Below, one piece after another: positions 36,362 through 44,860 of a DNA stretch of 64,000 nucleotides. Both the position numbers and the translations under genes were made by a program. Every line of letters starts with the position of its first letter. Position 1 is the first letter of the stretch. Origin of the DNA: JANQOZ01 sp045106555 (lineage in GTDB: Bacteria > Pseudomonadota > Gammaproteobacteria > Xanthomonadales > SZUA-38); assembly GCA_045106555.1 (NCBI GenBank), contig JBGCET010000013.1, positions 1-64,000 of the forward strand, given 5' to 3'. The notes under the pieces are model-generated. The model saw only the letters and a list, made by a program, of their open reading frames with translations. It ran no database searches and was not told the DNA's origin.

Positions 36362-38005
36362 CTACATGTTTGAGTAATTCGGCCCGCCACCCCCTTCAGG
36401 TGTCACCCAGTTGATGTTCTGGGACGGGTCTTTAATGTCGCAGGTTTTGCAGTGAACGCAGTTCTGGGCGTTAATCTGGAAGCGCGGCCCGGCTTCTTCT
36501 TCCACAACTTCATAAACCCCAGCCGGGCAATACCGCTGGGCCGGTTCTGCGTATTGAGGAAGATTGATCTGGATGGGGACCTGCGCGTCACTCAGGCGTA
36601 AATGTACCGGCTGGTCTTCTTCGTGGTTAGTGCTGGATAAGAACACCGACGACAGCAAGTCAAAACTGATCTCGCCATCCGGCTTGGGATAGGTAATCTC
36701 AACGCTGGAGTCAGCCGTTTTGAGCTGCGCATGATCCGGCACCGGATTTTGCCAAGTAAACGGTAACTTGCCGCCGAAAAGATTTTGATCCATCCAGGTG
36801 AACCCTGCCCCCAAAAACGTGCCCAGCTTGGCCAGCGCGGGTTCAAAGTTTCGCGTTCGATGCAGCTCTTCGTGAACCCAGGAGTTTTTCACCGCGCTAT
36901 CGAAGGCTTCCAAGGTTGTAGGCGCAGAGTCCTGCCCCAGCGCATCAAACGCCGCCTCTGCTGCCAGCATGCCCGTTTTCATTGCGGTGTGGGTGCCTTT
37001 GATTTTGGCGGGATTGAGAAAGCCTGCATCACAGCCCACCAGCATGCCGCCGGGAAAACTCAGTCGCGGCAGCGCCTGCAGACCGCCCTTGTTGACCGCT
37101 CGGGCGCCATACCCAGCCCTTTTGCCGCCCTTCAGGTGCTGGGAAATCACGGGGTGGTGTTTCCAGCGCTGGAATTCCTTAAAGGGGTGCATGTAGGGAT
37201 TGGAATAGTTCAATCCCAACACGTAGCCTAACGACACCTGTTGCTCACCAAAATGGTAAAGAAATCCCCCGCCCTCGGTATGTCCATCCAGCGGCCAGCC
37301 CAGGGTGTGCACTACCAACCCGGGCTGGTGCTGTTCAGCCGGAATGGTCCACAGCTCTTTCAATCCGATGCCGTAATGGGGCGGACCGGCGTCGGCGCGC
37401 AAATCAAAGCGTTCAATCAGTCGCTTGCCCAGATGGCCACGAACCCCCTCAGCAAAAATTGTGTACTTGCCGCGCAGTTCATAGCCGGGCTCAAAGCTGC
37501 CTTTCTGGCTGCCGTCACCGGCAACGCCCATATCACCGGTAATGACGCCACGAATTTCACCGTCTTCTTCAATGACCTCCGAGGCGGCAAAACCAGGAAA
37601 AATATTGACCTCCAAAGCCTCAGCATGCTCACCCAGCCAGCGACAGAGGGTGCCCAGGCTGATGATGTAGTTGCCATGGTTGCGCATGGGTTTGGGAATC
37701 AAAAACTCAGGGATAGCGGTACTTTTGGTGTCCGACCGCAGATAGTGGAAGTGATCCGCAGTCACCGCCGTTTCCACCGGAGCACCCAGTGCTTTCCAGT
37801 TTGGTAGCAGTTCGTCCAGTCCGCGGGTCTCAAGCACCGCTCCGGACACAATATGAGCGCCGATCTCTGAGCCCTTTTCCACCAGACAAACGCTGACATC
37901 ACGTCCGCTTTCCTGTGCCAGTTGCCGCAGTCGAATGGCGCTGGCCAGACCTGCCGGTCCGCCGCCCACAATCACCACGTCAAACTCCATTGATTCACGC
38001 TCCAT
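36362..38005 (-). CDS. Electron transfer flavoprotein-ubiquinone oxidoreductase
   Basis: ETF-QO (547 residues) oxidises reduced ETF and passes electrons to ubiquinone at the inner membrane. It has the FAD dinucleotide fold FDVVIVGGGPAGLASAIRL at the N-terminus, the middle ubiquinone-binding region, and the C-terminal 4Fe-4S cysteines NCVHCKTCDIKDPSQNI. The extreme C-terminus EGGGGPNYSNM is the family ending. ATG 38005 is used; an ATG at 37990 gives MEFDVVIVGGG and may be the true start. It works with EtfBA at 27.2-28.9 kb. Confidence 0.97.
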   Translation of the reverse strand: MERESMEFDVVIVGGGPAGLASAIRLRQLAQESGRDVSVCLVEKGSEIGAHIVSGAVLETRGLDELLPNWKALGAPVETAVTADHFHYLRSDTKSTAIPEFLIPKPMRNHGNYIISLGTLCRWLGEHAEALEVNIFPGFAASEVIEEDGEIRGVITGDMGVAGDGSQKGSFEPGYELRGKYTIFAEGVRGHLGKRLIERFDLRADAGPPHYGIGLKELWTIPAEQHQPGLVVHTLGWPLDGHTEGGGFLYHFGEQQVSLGYVLGLNYSNPYMHPFKEFQRWKHHPVISQHLKGGKRAGYGARAVNKGGLQALPRLSFPGGMLVGCDAGFLNPAKIKGTHTAMKTGMLAAEAAFDALGQDSAPTTLEAFDSAVKNSWVHEELHRTRNFEPALAKLGTFLGAGFTWMDQNLFGGKLPFTWQNPVPDHAQLKTADSSVEITYPKPDGEISFDLLSSVFLSSTNHEEDQPVHLRLSDAQVPIQINLPQYAEPAQRYCPAGVYEVVEEEAGPRFQINAQNCVHCKTCDIKDPSQNINWVTPEGGGGPNYSNM

Positions 38006-38087
38006 GCAACACCTGTTATCCCTGCCGTATCTGTCGGGTTATCATAGCAACGAACGGCGGTCGTCCGCAGGCAGGGAAAAAGCACCT

Positions 38088-38783
38088 TTGAACAAAATAT
38101 TTGATAGCGCGAAGGCGGCGCTGGATGGCGTTGTCCACGACGGTATGACTATCCTGGCGGGCGGCTTCGGCCTATGCGGCATACCAGAGAATCTGATCTC
38201 AGCCTTGGTTGAGGCCGGTACCAAAGATTTAACGGTCGTTTCCAACAACGCCGGTGTGGACGGTTTTGGTCTCGGCCTGCTGCTGGAAACTCGCCAAATA
38301 AGAAAAATGGTGTCGTCCTACGTCGGTGAGAACAAGCTGTTCGAGCAACTTTATCTGGGTGGTGAGCTGGAACTTGAGTTCAACCCTCAAGGTACACTGG
38401 CCGAACGTATTCGCGCCGGCGGTGCGGGCATACCCGGGTTTTATACTAAGACCGGCGTTGGCACCCTGATCGCCGAAGGCAAAGAACATAAAGACTTCGA
38501 CGGTCAGACTTACATCATGGAAACCGGCCTGACCGGCGATCTGGCCATCGTGAAGGCCTGGAAGGCCGATCAGCAGGGTAACCTGGTGTTTCGAAAAACC
38601 GCCAGAAACTTTAATCCCATGGCGGCCACCGCAGGTAAGGTCACCATCGCTGAGGTGGAAGAAATTGTGCCTACCGGCAGCTTGGACCCAGACCACATCC
38701 ACACCCCGGGCATTTTTGTGCAGCGCCTGATCCAAGGACAGCACGAAAAACGCATCGAACAACGCACCGTACGCAACAGTTGA
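38088..38783 (+). CDS. scoA: 3-oxoacid CoA-transferase subunit A
   Basis: Subunit A of the succinyl-CoA:acetoacetate CoA-transferase, used in ketone-body, branched-chain or poly-hydroxybutyrate metabolism. The TTG at 38088 begins the family start (NKIFDSAKAALDGVVHDGMT) and gives 231 residues; AGGG is about 11 bp upstream. ILAGGFGLCGIPENLI and GGAGIPGFYTKTGVGT are typical. The alternative in-frame ATG at 37935 lies inside ETF-QO on the other strand and is rejected. It precedes scoB by 9 bp. Confidence 0.95.
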   Translation: MNKIFDSAKAALDGVVHDGMTILAGGFGLCGIPENLISALVEAGTKDLTVVSNNAGVDGFGLGLLLETRQIRKMVSSYVGENKLFEQLYLGGELELEFNPQGTLAERIRAGGAGIPGFYTKTGVGTLIAEGKEHKDFDGQTYIMETGLTGDLAIVKAWKADQQGNLVFRKTARNFNPMAATAGKVTIAEVEEIVPTGSLDPDHIHTPGIFVQRLIQGQHEKRIEQRTVRNS

Positions 38784-38792
38784 GAATTAGCC

Positions 38793-39431
38793 ATGGCCTG
38801 GAATCGTGAACAAATGGCGGCGCGTGCCGCCCAGGAGCTCAAAGACGGCTACTACGTCAATTTGGGCATCGGCATACCCACCCTGGTATCCAACTTCATC
38901 CCCGAGGGCGTGGACGTCACCCTCCAGTCGGAAAACGGCATGCTGGGGATGGGCCCGTTTCCCACCGAAGACGCCATTGATGCGGACCTGATCAATGCGG
39001 GAAAGCAGACCATTACCGAACTGCCTCGAACCAGCTATTTTTCCTCTGCGGACTCGTTTGCCATGATTCGTGGTGGGCATATTGATCTGTCAATTCTTGG
39101 CGCCATGGAAGTGGCCCAGAATGGCGACCTGGCCAACTGGATGATTCCGGGCAAGATGGTCAAAGGCATGGGCGGCGCCATGGATCTGGTCGCCGGCGTG
39201 AAGCGCGTTGTGGTGTTAATGGATCACACCAACAAAGCGGGTGCGTCAAAGCTTCTACAAGCCTGCACCCTGCCGCTAACCGGCCAGGGCGTAGTCGACA
39301 TGGTGGTTACCAATTTAGGCGTGTTCTCCATCGCCGAGGGCGAAATGGCCCTTGAGGAATTAGCACCGGACGTGTCGTTAGACGACATCGCAGCCAGCAC
39401 TGAAGCAGCCTACACAACGGCACTGCCCTGA
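38793..39431 (+). CDS. scoB: 3-oxoacid CoA-transferase subunit B
   Basis: Subunit B (212 residues) carries the catalytic glutamate in LQSENGMLGMGP, the residue that forms the enzyme-CoA thioester. The start NREQMAARAAQELKDGYYVN, GIPTLVSNFIPEGV and the GGHIDLSILGAMEV region are conserved. With ScoA it forms the heterodimer or heterotetramer. The pair lies divergently from ETF-QO, near other acyl-CoA electron-transfer genes. Confidence 0.96.
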   Translation: MAWNREQMAARAAQELKDGYYVNLGIGIPTLVSNFIPEGVDVTLQSENGMLGMGPFPTEDAIDADLINAGKQTITELPRTSYFSSADSFAMIRGGHIDLSILGAMEVAQNGDLANWMIPGKMVKGMGGAMDLVAGVKRVVVLMDHTNKAGASKLLQACTLPLTGQGVVDMVVTNLGVFSIAEGEMALEELAPDVSLDDIAASTEAAYTTALP

Positions 39432-39488
39432 CACTTCGGGCAGGATTAGCAACTGCATCCGCGAGGACCATCTGCTAGGGTAACGGAC

Positions 39489-40799
39489 ATGGGGCCAGCG
39501 TATTCGCAACGCAGATGGGGAACAGGCACTGCCAGATTGCCTGCCTTTGCCCTGCTCGCCTTGCTCACTCTTCCTCACGGATCACTGCAAGCGCAAACCG
39601 CCCTCCCTGCCGGCAATGACAATCCCGCAGCGCTAATTGAGTCCGCGCCCACAACGCCTCGCCAATCGCGGGATAGTTTGCGAAATGACATCGTCGACAG
39701 CCAGCGCCGACTGGCTGCAGAAATCACCATTTCTGGCGCCGCCAGTGTCGAGGTGGCCCGAGAACGTGCTCGACTTGGCGCCCTGCATTACCTAAACCGA
39801 GAACCGCTGAAAGCCGTTATTCAGCTGAAGATGGCTGTCCCGCCGCTGGAACAGACGCTAGGCATCTTCAATCATCAGCTGGTTGAACCCTTGGGGTACT
39901 TGGGACTTAGCCAGCAATTGTTGGAACAGCACGAGGCCGCAGCAGACACGCTGACCCGCGCCCAGCATATTACTCACCGCGCCAGCGGGACGCTGAACGA
40001 AAGTCAGATTCCGCTGGTGTATTCCAAAGCCGATTCGCTTCAGGCCCAGGGTGAGTGGTGGCAGGCTGAACAGCTCCAGTACACCGTCTATCGCCTGCAT
40101 AAACACAATTTTGGGGTTGATGCCCCGGAAACCCTGGGTGCGATGAATCAGCTGGGCACCTGGCTGACCCGAGCCGGGCGCACTAAGACTGCGCTTAGCC
40201 TATACCGTTCAGGCCTGAAAGATCTGAAGGACGCCGAAGGTAACGATACGCCCGCCATGGCGCCGTTGATGGAGGGTATGGCCAGGGCCTTTCTATTTAG
40301 CAGAGGCATTAGAGGCCGTTCTTTGAACCTGCTTTTGAGAGTACAAAAGCTCACTGCACAACACCCAGATCATTTCGGCCCTGCAGATCAGCTTATGGCC
40401 AATCTGCAACTGGCAGACACGTTAATGCTCTTCTCTCTGGAGCGCGACGCGATGCCGTACTACCTGGCAGCTTGGAATACCATCCAGGAAACTGCGGGGT
40501 TAAGCGATTGGGAGCACAATCAGTTTTCACAGAGGCAGTTGGTTTCTGGCCCTTTCGAAGAACTCACCGAGCAACAGGCCAGCACTCGCAAGCATTTTCA
40601 GTTCAGCTTTGATTTGCGCAAAGACGGACGTCCATCCAACGTTAAGCTCGTCAGCACCAGCGCCAGCCCTACTTTGGCGCTGCCCACACTGGCCACCTTC
40701 CGCGCAGTGCGTTTTCGACCCCAGTTTAGCGACGGCGAGGCCATCGTTCGCCCGAACCAGAAAATCTGGCTCAGCTACCGCCGCCAACCCCAATCGTAA
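39489..40799 (+). CDS. Exported TPR-like protein with a TonB-C-like C-terminus
   Basis: A 436-residue protein with a signal peptide (residues 1-36, cleavage near SLQAQTAL). The middle (70-330) is helical and TPR-like (LIQLKMAVPPLEQTLGIF-like, GAMNQLGTWLTRAGRTKTALSLY). The last 90 residues (FQFSFDLRKDGRPSNVKLVS, FRAVRFRPQFSDGEAIV) resemble the TonB C-terminal/periplasmic energy-coupling domain. No N-terminal TonB box-like Pro-rich region is seen, so it is not a normal TonB. It may be an envelope scaffold. Convergent with the terC gene. Confidence 0.78.
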   Translation: MGPAYSQRRWGTGTARLPAFALLALLTLPHGSLQAQTALPAGNDNPAALIESAPTTPRQSRDSLRNDIVDSQRRLAAEITISGAASVEVARERARLGALHYLNREPLKAVIQLKMAVPPLEQTLGIFNHQLVEPLGYLGLSQQLLEQHEAAADTLTRAQHITHRASGTLNESQIPLVYSKADSLQAQGEWWQAEQLQYTVYRLHKHNFGVDAPETLGAMNQLGTWLTRAGRTKTALSLYRSGLKDLKDAEGNDTPAMAPLMEGMARAFLFSRGIRGRSLNLLLRVQKLTAQHPDHFGPADQLMANLQLADTLMLFSLERDAMPYYLAAWNTIQETAGLSDWEHNQFSQRQLVSGPFEELTEQQASTRKHFQFSFDLRKDGRPSNVKLVSTSASPTLALPTLATFRAVRFRPQFSDGEAIVRPNQKIWLSYRRQPQS

Positions 40800-40814
40800 A
40801 CGGCTGCCCCGTCG

Positions 40815-41609
40815 TTAGGCCGCCGGCGGCGGCGGCGCTTTACGACTCTTAATCAGCTGCAATTTCCGTTGATACCGAGATTGAACAATCTCGGTAATAA
40901 CCAGCACGCCTATGACGAAGTAGAACGTGGTTTTGGTCATCGGCATGATGGGATTACCGAATAGCTTCAGGTGTGCCAGGTGGCCGCCTTCGGTAAGCAA
41001 CATGATACCCACCACAAACAACACAAACAGTCCCAGCACCTCATACATTCGATTTTTTTCCAAAAACGCCGCGACGCGATCCGCCAGCCAAACCATCAAA
41101 ATGCCGCCGATAATAATGGCCGTAGCCATGACGGCAAACACGTCGGTCAAAGCAATGGTGGACAAAATGGAGTCAAAGGAAAACACCAGGTTCATGGCAA
41201 CAATCATGCTGACGACTTTCCACATTGAGCTGGGCTTTCGATCTTCATGACCGACCTCTTCCAGCGCCATCATGTGCAGCACCTCTTTGGTGGCGGTATA
41301 GAGAATGAAGGCGCCACCGATCAGAACGATCACGGCGTGAAAGTTGAACGTCCCTTCAACCACCCCTTCCATATCGAGTTTAAAGATTGGATCGGTAAAC
41401 GCGGCAATCATGCGCATCACCAAAAACAGCAGCACGATACGCAGCGCCACCGCCAACCCAATACCCAGCTTGCGCACCATGGCCTGCTGATGGACTGGGG
41501 CACGCTTGGATTCCAGAGAAATGTACAGCAGGTTGTCGAAACCCAGCACCGCCTGCAGAGCAGTCAACATGGCCAGGGTAATCAGGTTATCGAGGGTAAA
41601 AAGTTCCAC
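40815..41609 (-). CDS. TerC/YgdQ-family integral membrane protein
   Basis: A 264-residue protein with about seven transmembrane segments. The start LDNLITLAMLTALQAVLGFDNLLYISL has the family DN motif, and a second NLVFSFDSILSTIALTD follows in the middle; these acidic residues are thought to bind metal ions in TerC proteins. Some members export manganese or calcium; the substrate here is unknown. The C-terminus is basic and ends in a Pro/Ala run. It is a single gene between convergent neighbours. Confidence 0.9.
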   Translation of the reverse strand: MELFTLDNLITLAMLTALQAVLGFDNLLYISLESKRAPVHQQAMVRKLGIGLAVALRIVLLFLVMRMIAAFTDPIFKLDMEGVVEGTFNFHAVIVLIGGAFILYTATKEVLHMMALEEVGHEDRKPSSMWKVVSMIVAMNLVFSFDSILSTIALTDVFAVMATAIIIGGILMVWLADRVAAFLEKNRMYEVLGLFVLFVVGIMLLTEGGHLAHLKLFGNPIMPMTKTTFYFVIGVLVITEIVQSRYQRKLQLIKSRKAPPPPAA

Positions 41610-41686
41610 CAGTAATCCTTAGGGCGAAAAGACGCGCCCATGCTACCGGATTTAGCGGTGAATTTTGAGCGTTGTCGCTCCGCTTG

Positions 41687-43420
41687 CTACTCCTCGAACC
41701 CATCAGCAAATAACGGCTCAGCCAACAACGATCCGCTGAGGATGATGAGATTGCCCACATCCACCGTGTTAGGCGCAATGCCATTGCCAACCATCTCGTT
41801 GGTCAAGATATCGGTCCGACCATCGCCGTTAATATCCCCAGCAGCGCCGCTGTATGCCAGGGTATCGCCGGTATCTCCAGGAATATTTCCCCTGGCTCCA
41901 TACACCTCGGTCAATCGCAGCTGCGACGGCGGCGGCAGCGCTTCGGGCGCCAGATCAATCAACGCGGGCCAGCGCCCTGCCTGACCAAACATCACATGCA
42001 CGGTGCCAGCGTTCTGGCGTCCAAAAGGCGCATCATGGGGTGAACTGAAGGCCAGATCATCAATACCATCGGCATCAAAGTCGCCCTGCATGGCGGTGTC
42101 AGCACCGATCGCACCAACAACAGGGCCATAAATTCTTGTCTCCACAACACCGACAGGCGGACTATCGAGGTCAAAGGTCAGGTTTTTCAATCCTGCTGCG
42201 TCATACAACACGTGTCCCAGTCCGGCCGTTCCCCTGCCGGGCGGGCCGCCGGTTAAGTCGCCGACAAAAAGGTCAGCCGAGCCGTTATTGTCAAAGTCCA
42301 ATCCGCCCAGCATCTCTTCGCCAAATACACTGTTGATGGTGGCACCAGTAATAGCACTCGTGGCACCTGCTGCGGTATTCACGTTGATTTCAAACGGATT
42401 GGCCCACACGCCCGCTGGGAAATTGTCATCCCAAATAATGTACACCGTGCCATCTGGCGTGCCGCCGCTGCCGTCAGCCCGCTCGGGTCTTGGACTTGGC
42501 CCCAGGCTGCCACCGGCGCGGTTCAATGCAGTGGCCGCCAGCACCTCGGCGCGTCCGTTTCCATCCAGGTCAGCAACCTGCACCGTGGCGCCAAAATGTG
42601 CGTGCAGCTGAGTCACCGGCGAACTGATCTGGGCCAAATTGCCGGCCAACACAAACCCCGGTTGTCCAGACTGGCCAGCGTCAACTGCTGCCACTTGATT
42701 AAGGTGTACCCCTCCTCGAATGACATAGACACGTCCCAGGTGATTTTGATCACTGCCAAACTGGTCTGCACCAACTACAATGTCGGCGATGCCATCACCA
42801 GTGACGTCGCCAGTGCGCGCCCACATACACATTCGATCCTGAACGTCAGCGCCAAATACGGTAAATAACGTAATGCCTACCGGCGGAGCTGACAGGTCCA
42901 GATCTGTATTGCTCTGAGCCAGCGTTTTTAACGCCGGGTTGCCCACGACAATGGTCAGCGCGCCGGCGCCGGTGCGCCCCGCTATCGGCGTGTGGTCCTG
43001 TCGGCAAACCAAAAGATCGGCCAGGCCGTCACCAGTGACATCATCCATCCAGATCTCGCTGCCCGTGTGCTCACTGGCTTGGGTGCCCAAAATATTCAAG
43101 ATGGCCGGATCGGCCGCACTGGTATCCAGAGACCCGCCAATCGTGCCATCGCCAAACACAAGGTAAACCCGGCCCGCACCCACCAGTGCCCCTACCGGTG
43201 CCTGAAACGCGGCAAACCCAAAGTCGGCGAATCCATCACCATCCACATCGCCGCCGCCGGCAACCGGGAGTCCGGCGCGGCCGGTTCCACTGGAGCCGTA
43301 AACTCGGGTCAGCGCATCGGCGCTGTCAGGCGTAGAAAGCAGATCAAATTGTGTTGTGGGCTGTGCATGACCGACTGTAGCCAGTAACACCAGCAGGAAA
43401 GTAAGCATTGTTTTCAACAA
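41687..43420 (-). CDS. Secreted FG-GAP/integrin-alpha-like beta-propeller protein with DGFE tail
   Basis: A 577-residue protein with an N-terminal signal peptide (TFLLVLLATVGHA). It has seven D-x-D-G-D-G-type FG-GAP loops, such as DVDGDGFADFGFAA, DVTGDGLADLLV, DVTGDGIADIVVG, DLDGNGRAEVL, DFDNNGSADLF, DFDADGIDDLAFS and DINGDGRTDIL, predicting a calcium-binding seven-bladed propeller. It ends LFADGFEE, a tail shared by many secreted proteins of Xanthomonadales-like bacteria. TTG 43420 or ATG 43408 may be the start. Function unknown; probably surface or extracellular adhesion. Confidence 0.88.
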   Translation of the reverse strand: MLKTMLTFLLVLLATVGHAQPTTQFDLLSTPDSADALTRVYGSSGTGRAGLPVAGGGDVDGDGFADFGFAAFQAPVGALVGAGRVYLVFGDGTIGGSLDTSAADPAILNILGTQASEHTGSEIWMDDVTGDGLADLLVCRQDHTPIAGRTGAGALTIVVGNPALKTLAQSNTDLDLSAPPVGITLFTVFGADVQDRMCMWARTGDVTGDGIADIVVGADQFGSDQNHLGRVYVIRGGVHLNQVAAVDAGQSGQPGFVLAGNLAQISSPVTQLHAHFGATVQVADLDGNGRAEVLAATALNRAGGSLGPSPRPERADGSGGTPDGTVYIIWDDNFPAGVWANPFEINVNTAAGATSAITGATINSVFGEEMLGGLDFDNNGSADLFVGDLTGGPPGRGTAGLGHVLYDAAGLKNLTFDLDSPPVGVVETRIYGPVVGAIGADTAMQGDFDADGIDDLAFSSPHDAPFGRQNAGTVHVMFGQAGRWPALIDLAPEALPPPSQLRLTEVYGARGNIPGDTGDTLAYSGAAGDINGDGRTDILTNEMVGNGIAPNTVDVGNLIILSGSLLAEPLFADGFEE

Positions 43421-43512
43421 ACCAAATCCAGCATCAGGGAAACTGTCCTTAAGTGTAGCAACCTGGTTGTAGATGCATCATGTGAATCACCCAAGTGTTT
43501 CAGGAGGCCACT

Positions 43513-43933
43513 ATGGCAACGGCAAAAACCCAGGTGAACGACGTCGACCCACAAGCGTTTGTAGAAGCCGTAGAGCACCCGGTACGGCGCAAAGACGGTC
43601 TCGAACTGCTAGGAATAATGACCGACATTACCGGCGAAAAACCGCGCATGTGGGGCCCAAGCATTATCGGATTCGGCAGCTACCATTACATCTATGAAAG
43701 CGGCCGCGAGGGCGATTGGCTGGCCACCGGATTCAGCCCTAGAAAACAGGCCCTCACCCTTTACATCATGGGCGGCTTTTCCGACCACGAAGCGCTAATG
43801 GAAAGACTCGGCAAATACAAAACCGGACGGGCCTGCCTGTACATCAACAAGCTAGACGACATCCATCGCCCGACCCTTAAAAAAACTGATCAAAAAGAGC
43901 TACGCCCACATCAAGAAAAAGTACGCTCAATAG
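43513..43933 (+). pseudogene. DUF1801-domain protein, frameshifted by a 4-bp tandem duplication
   Basis: The ATG at 43513 has AGGAGG five bases upstream. The frame reads as a normal DUF1801 protein through MWGPSIIGFGSYHYIYESGR, TGFSPRKQALTLYIMGGF and YKTGRACLYINKLDD. At 43860-43867 CATC is tandemly repeated. Removing one CATC restores DIARPLKKLIKKSYAHIKKKYAQ, the normal C-terminus, ending at TAG 43931-43933. As written, the frame instead runs on to 44160 through two palindromes, giving an implausible tail of about 100 residues. The fold is of unknown function, sometimes likened to YdhG/YjbR-type proteins. Confidence 0.85.
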
Positions 43934-43950
43934 GACCGAAGGCAGCGTAC
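43921..43950 (+). repeat. Short palindrome with a partial conserved core
   Basis: GTACGCT (43921-43927) pairs with AGCGTAC (43944-43950), overlapping the end of the DUF1801 gene. Its loop contains GGACCGAAGGCAG, close to the core of the longer palindromes (GGACCRMAGGGAG). It may be a degenerate member of the same family, or chance. Confidence 0.45.
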
Positions 43951-44027
43951 CGGCAACAACCCCTAATGGTGGAGATGCCACCCCACAAACAATCAAACAC
44001 CGTCTGGTGGATCCAAGCACAAGACCA

Positions 44028-44112
44028 GGTATCGGCGGGGATAGGGCCTATAAGGGAAGTAAAGCGGACCGCAGGGAGCCATTCCCTTTTAAGCCCTATC
44101 CCCGCCGATACC
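44028..44112 (+). repeat. Long palindrome 1 with conserved 23-nt core
   Basis: A perfect 20-bp inverted repeat (44028-44047 with 44093-44112), then a 7-bp inner stem AAGGGAA/TTCCCTT (44052-44058 with 44082-44088). The loop (44059-44081) is exactly 23 nt and contains CGGACCGCAGGGAGCCA. It lies downstream of DUF1801. The core matches that of palindrome 2 at 18 of 23 positions on opposite strands, but their stems are unrelated. Confidence 0.85.
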
Positions 44113-44166
44113 GGAACCGCAGCCCTGAATCTAGACACCAACAGTCGGTCCAACCCCTAGTACCCC

Positions 44167-44257
44167 GAGGACGACGACCCGAATACCTTCACCAAGCGGA
44201 TGACTCCCTTTGGTCCGTTTAACTCCGCTTGGTGAAGGTATTCGGGTCGCCGTCCTC
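44167..44257 (-). repeat. Long palindrome 2 with the same core, opposite strand
   Basis: Arms 44167-44200 and 44224-44257 (34 nt each) pair at 33 of 34 positions around a 23-nt loop (44201-44223). On the minus strand the loop contains CGGACCAAAGGGAGTCA. It lies between the convergent DUF1801 and DMT genes. The lack of a T-run argues against a simple terminator. Confidence 0.85.
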
Positions 44258-44352
44258 TACCATTGTGCTGTTACTCTCAAAGTTCGACTCCGTCGATGCG
44301 TATTTCACCCATTACTCGACAAATTGCTGCGCTGGCATAACTTATCTGCTCC

Positions 44353-44796
44353 TTATCTTCGGATTAACCACACACCGAGCAGCAGAAACAGGATTCCTGC
44401 GATGCGTGAAAGCGTAATCGGTTGTTGCGGGAAACCCACCCAGCCGAAGTGGTCAACCACCACTGACATGGTCATCTGAGCGCTGACGATGACGCCGAGC
44501 AGCGCCACAGCGCCGATAATCGGGGCCGCTTTGAGGGACGCGTACACGGCAAATGCACCGATCAGGCCGCCGCCCCAGATCCACCAGGGCGAGCCGCTGA
44601 GGGACTGAGCGTTTAGGGCGCCCCATTGGCGGGAGGTAGTGACGATCAGAGCGAGAACCAACGCCCCGATGGTGAAATTGACCGTGGCGGCCACATGGCC
44701 GCTGGCAACTCTAGCGGCCAGGGACGCATTCATTCCTGCTTGAAACGGCAACGCCATTCCGGCGAGGGCTACCAAGCCCAAAAGACTCCATTGCAT
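44353..44796 (-). CDS. DMT-superfamily YdcZ (DUF606) transporter
   Basis: A 147-residue membrane protein with about five TM segments. LLGLVALAGMALPFQAGMNASLA is the hallmark DUF606 opening (here split: GMALPFQAGMNASLA), followed by a central GGGLIGAFAVY and a final IAGILFLLLGVWLIRR. DUF606/YdcZ proteins are small drug/metabolite-type exporters or importers of unknown substrate. The ATG at 44796 has AGGA seven bases upstream. It is flanked by palindromes on both sides. Confidence 0.92.
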   Translation of the reverse strand: MQWSLLGLVALAGMALPFQAGMNASLAARVASGHVAATVNFTIGALVLALIVTTSRQWGALNAQSLSGSPWWIWGGGLIGAFAVYASLKAAPIIGAVALLGVIVSAQMTMSVVVDHFGWVGFPQQPITLSRIAGILFLLLGVWLIRR

Positions 44797-44860
44797 GGGA
44801 TATTCCTGACGATAAGAAGACGTCAGTGTGACCGAGTCAATCAGCGATGGCGAGTGGGAC

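Noticed and set aside
37935..38783. A longer CoA-transferase A from ATG 37935
   Set aside because: It would begin within the ETF-QO coding region. TTG 38088 begins the normal N-terminus.
43513..44160. A 216-residue DUF1801 fusion protein
   Set aside because: The tail is the shifted frame through two palindromes. Removing one CATC gives a normal 139-residue protein.
44028..44257. Integron attC sites
   Set aside because: A GTCCAAC (44148-44154) fits the R' box RYYYAAC, but no matching GTTRRRY lies at the other end (nearest is GTTCGAC at 44282-44288 with a mismatch), and no integrase is present. In attC sites the ends, not the loop, are conserved.
44028..44257. Simple terminators between convergent genes
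   Set aside because: The stems are far longer than needed, there are no T-runs, and the loops are conserved in sequence.
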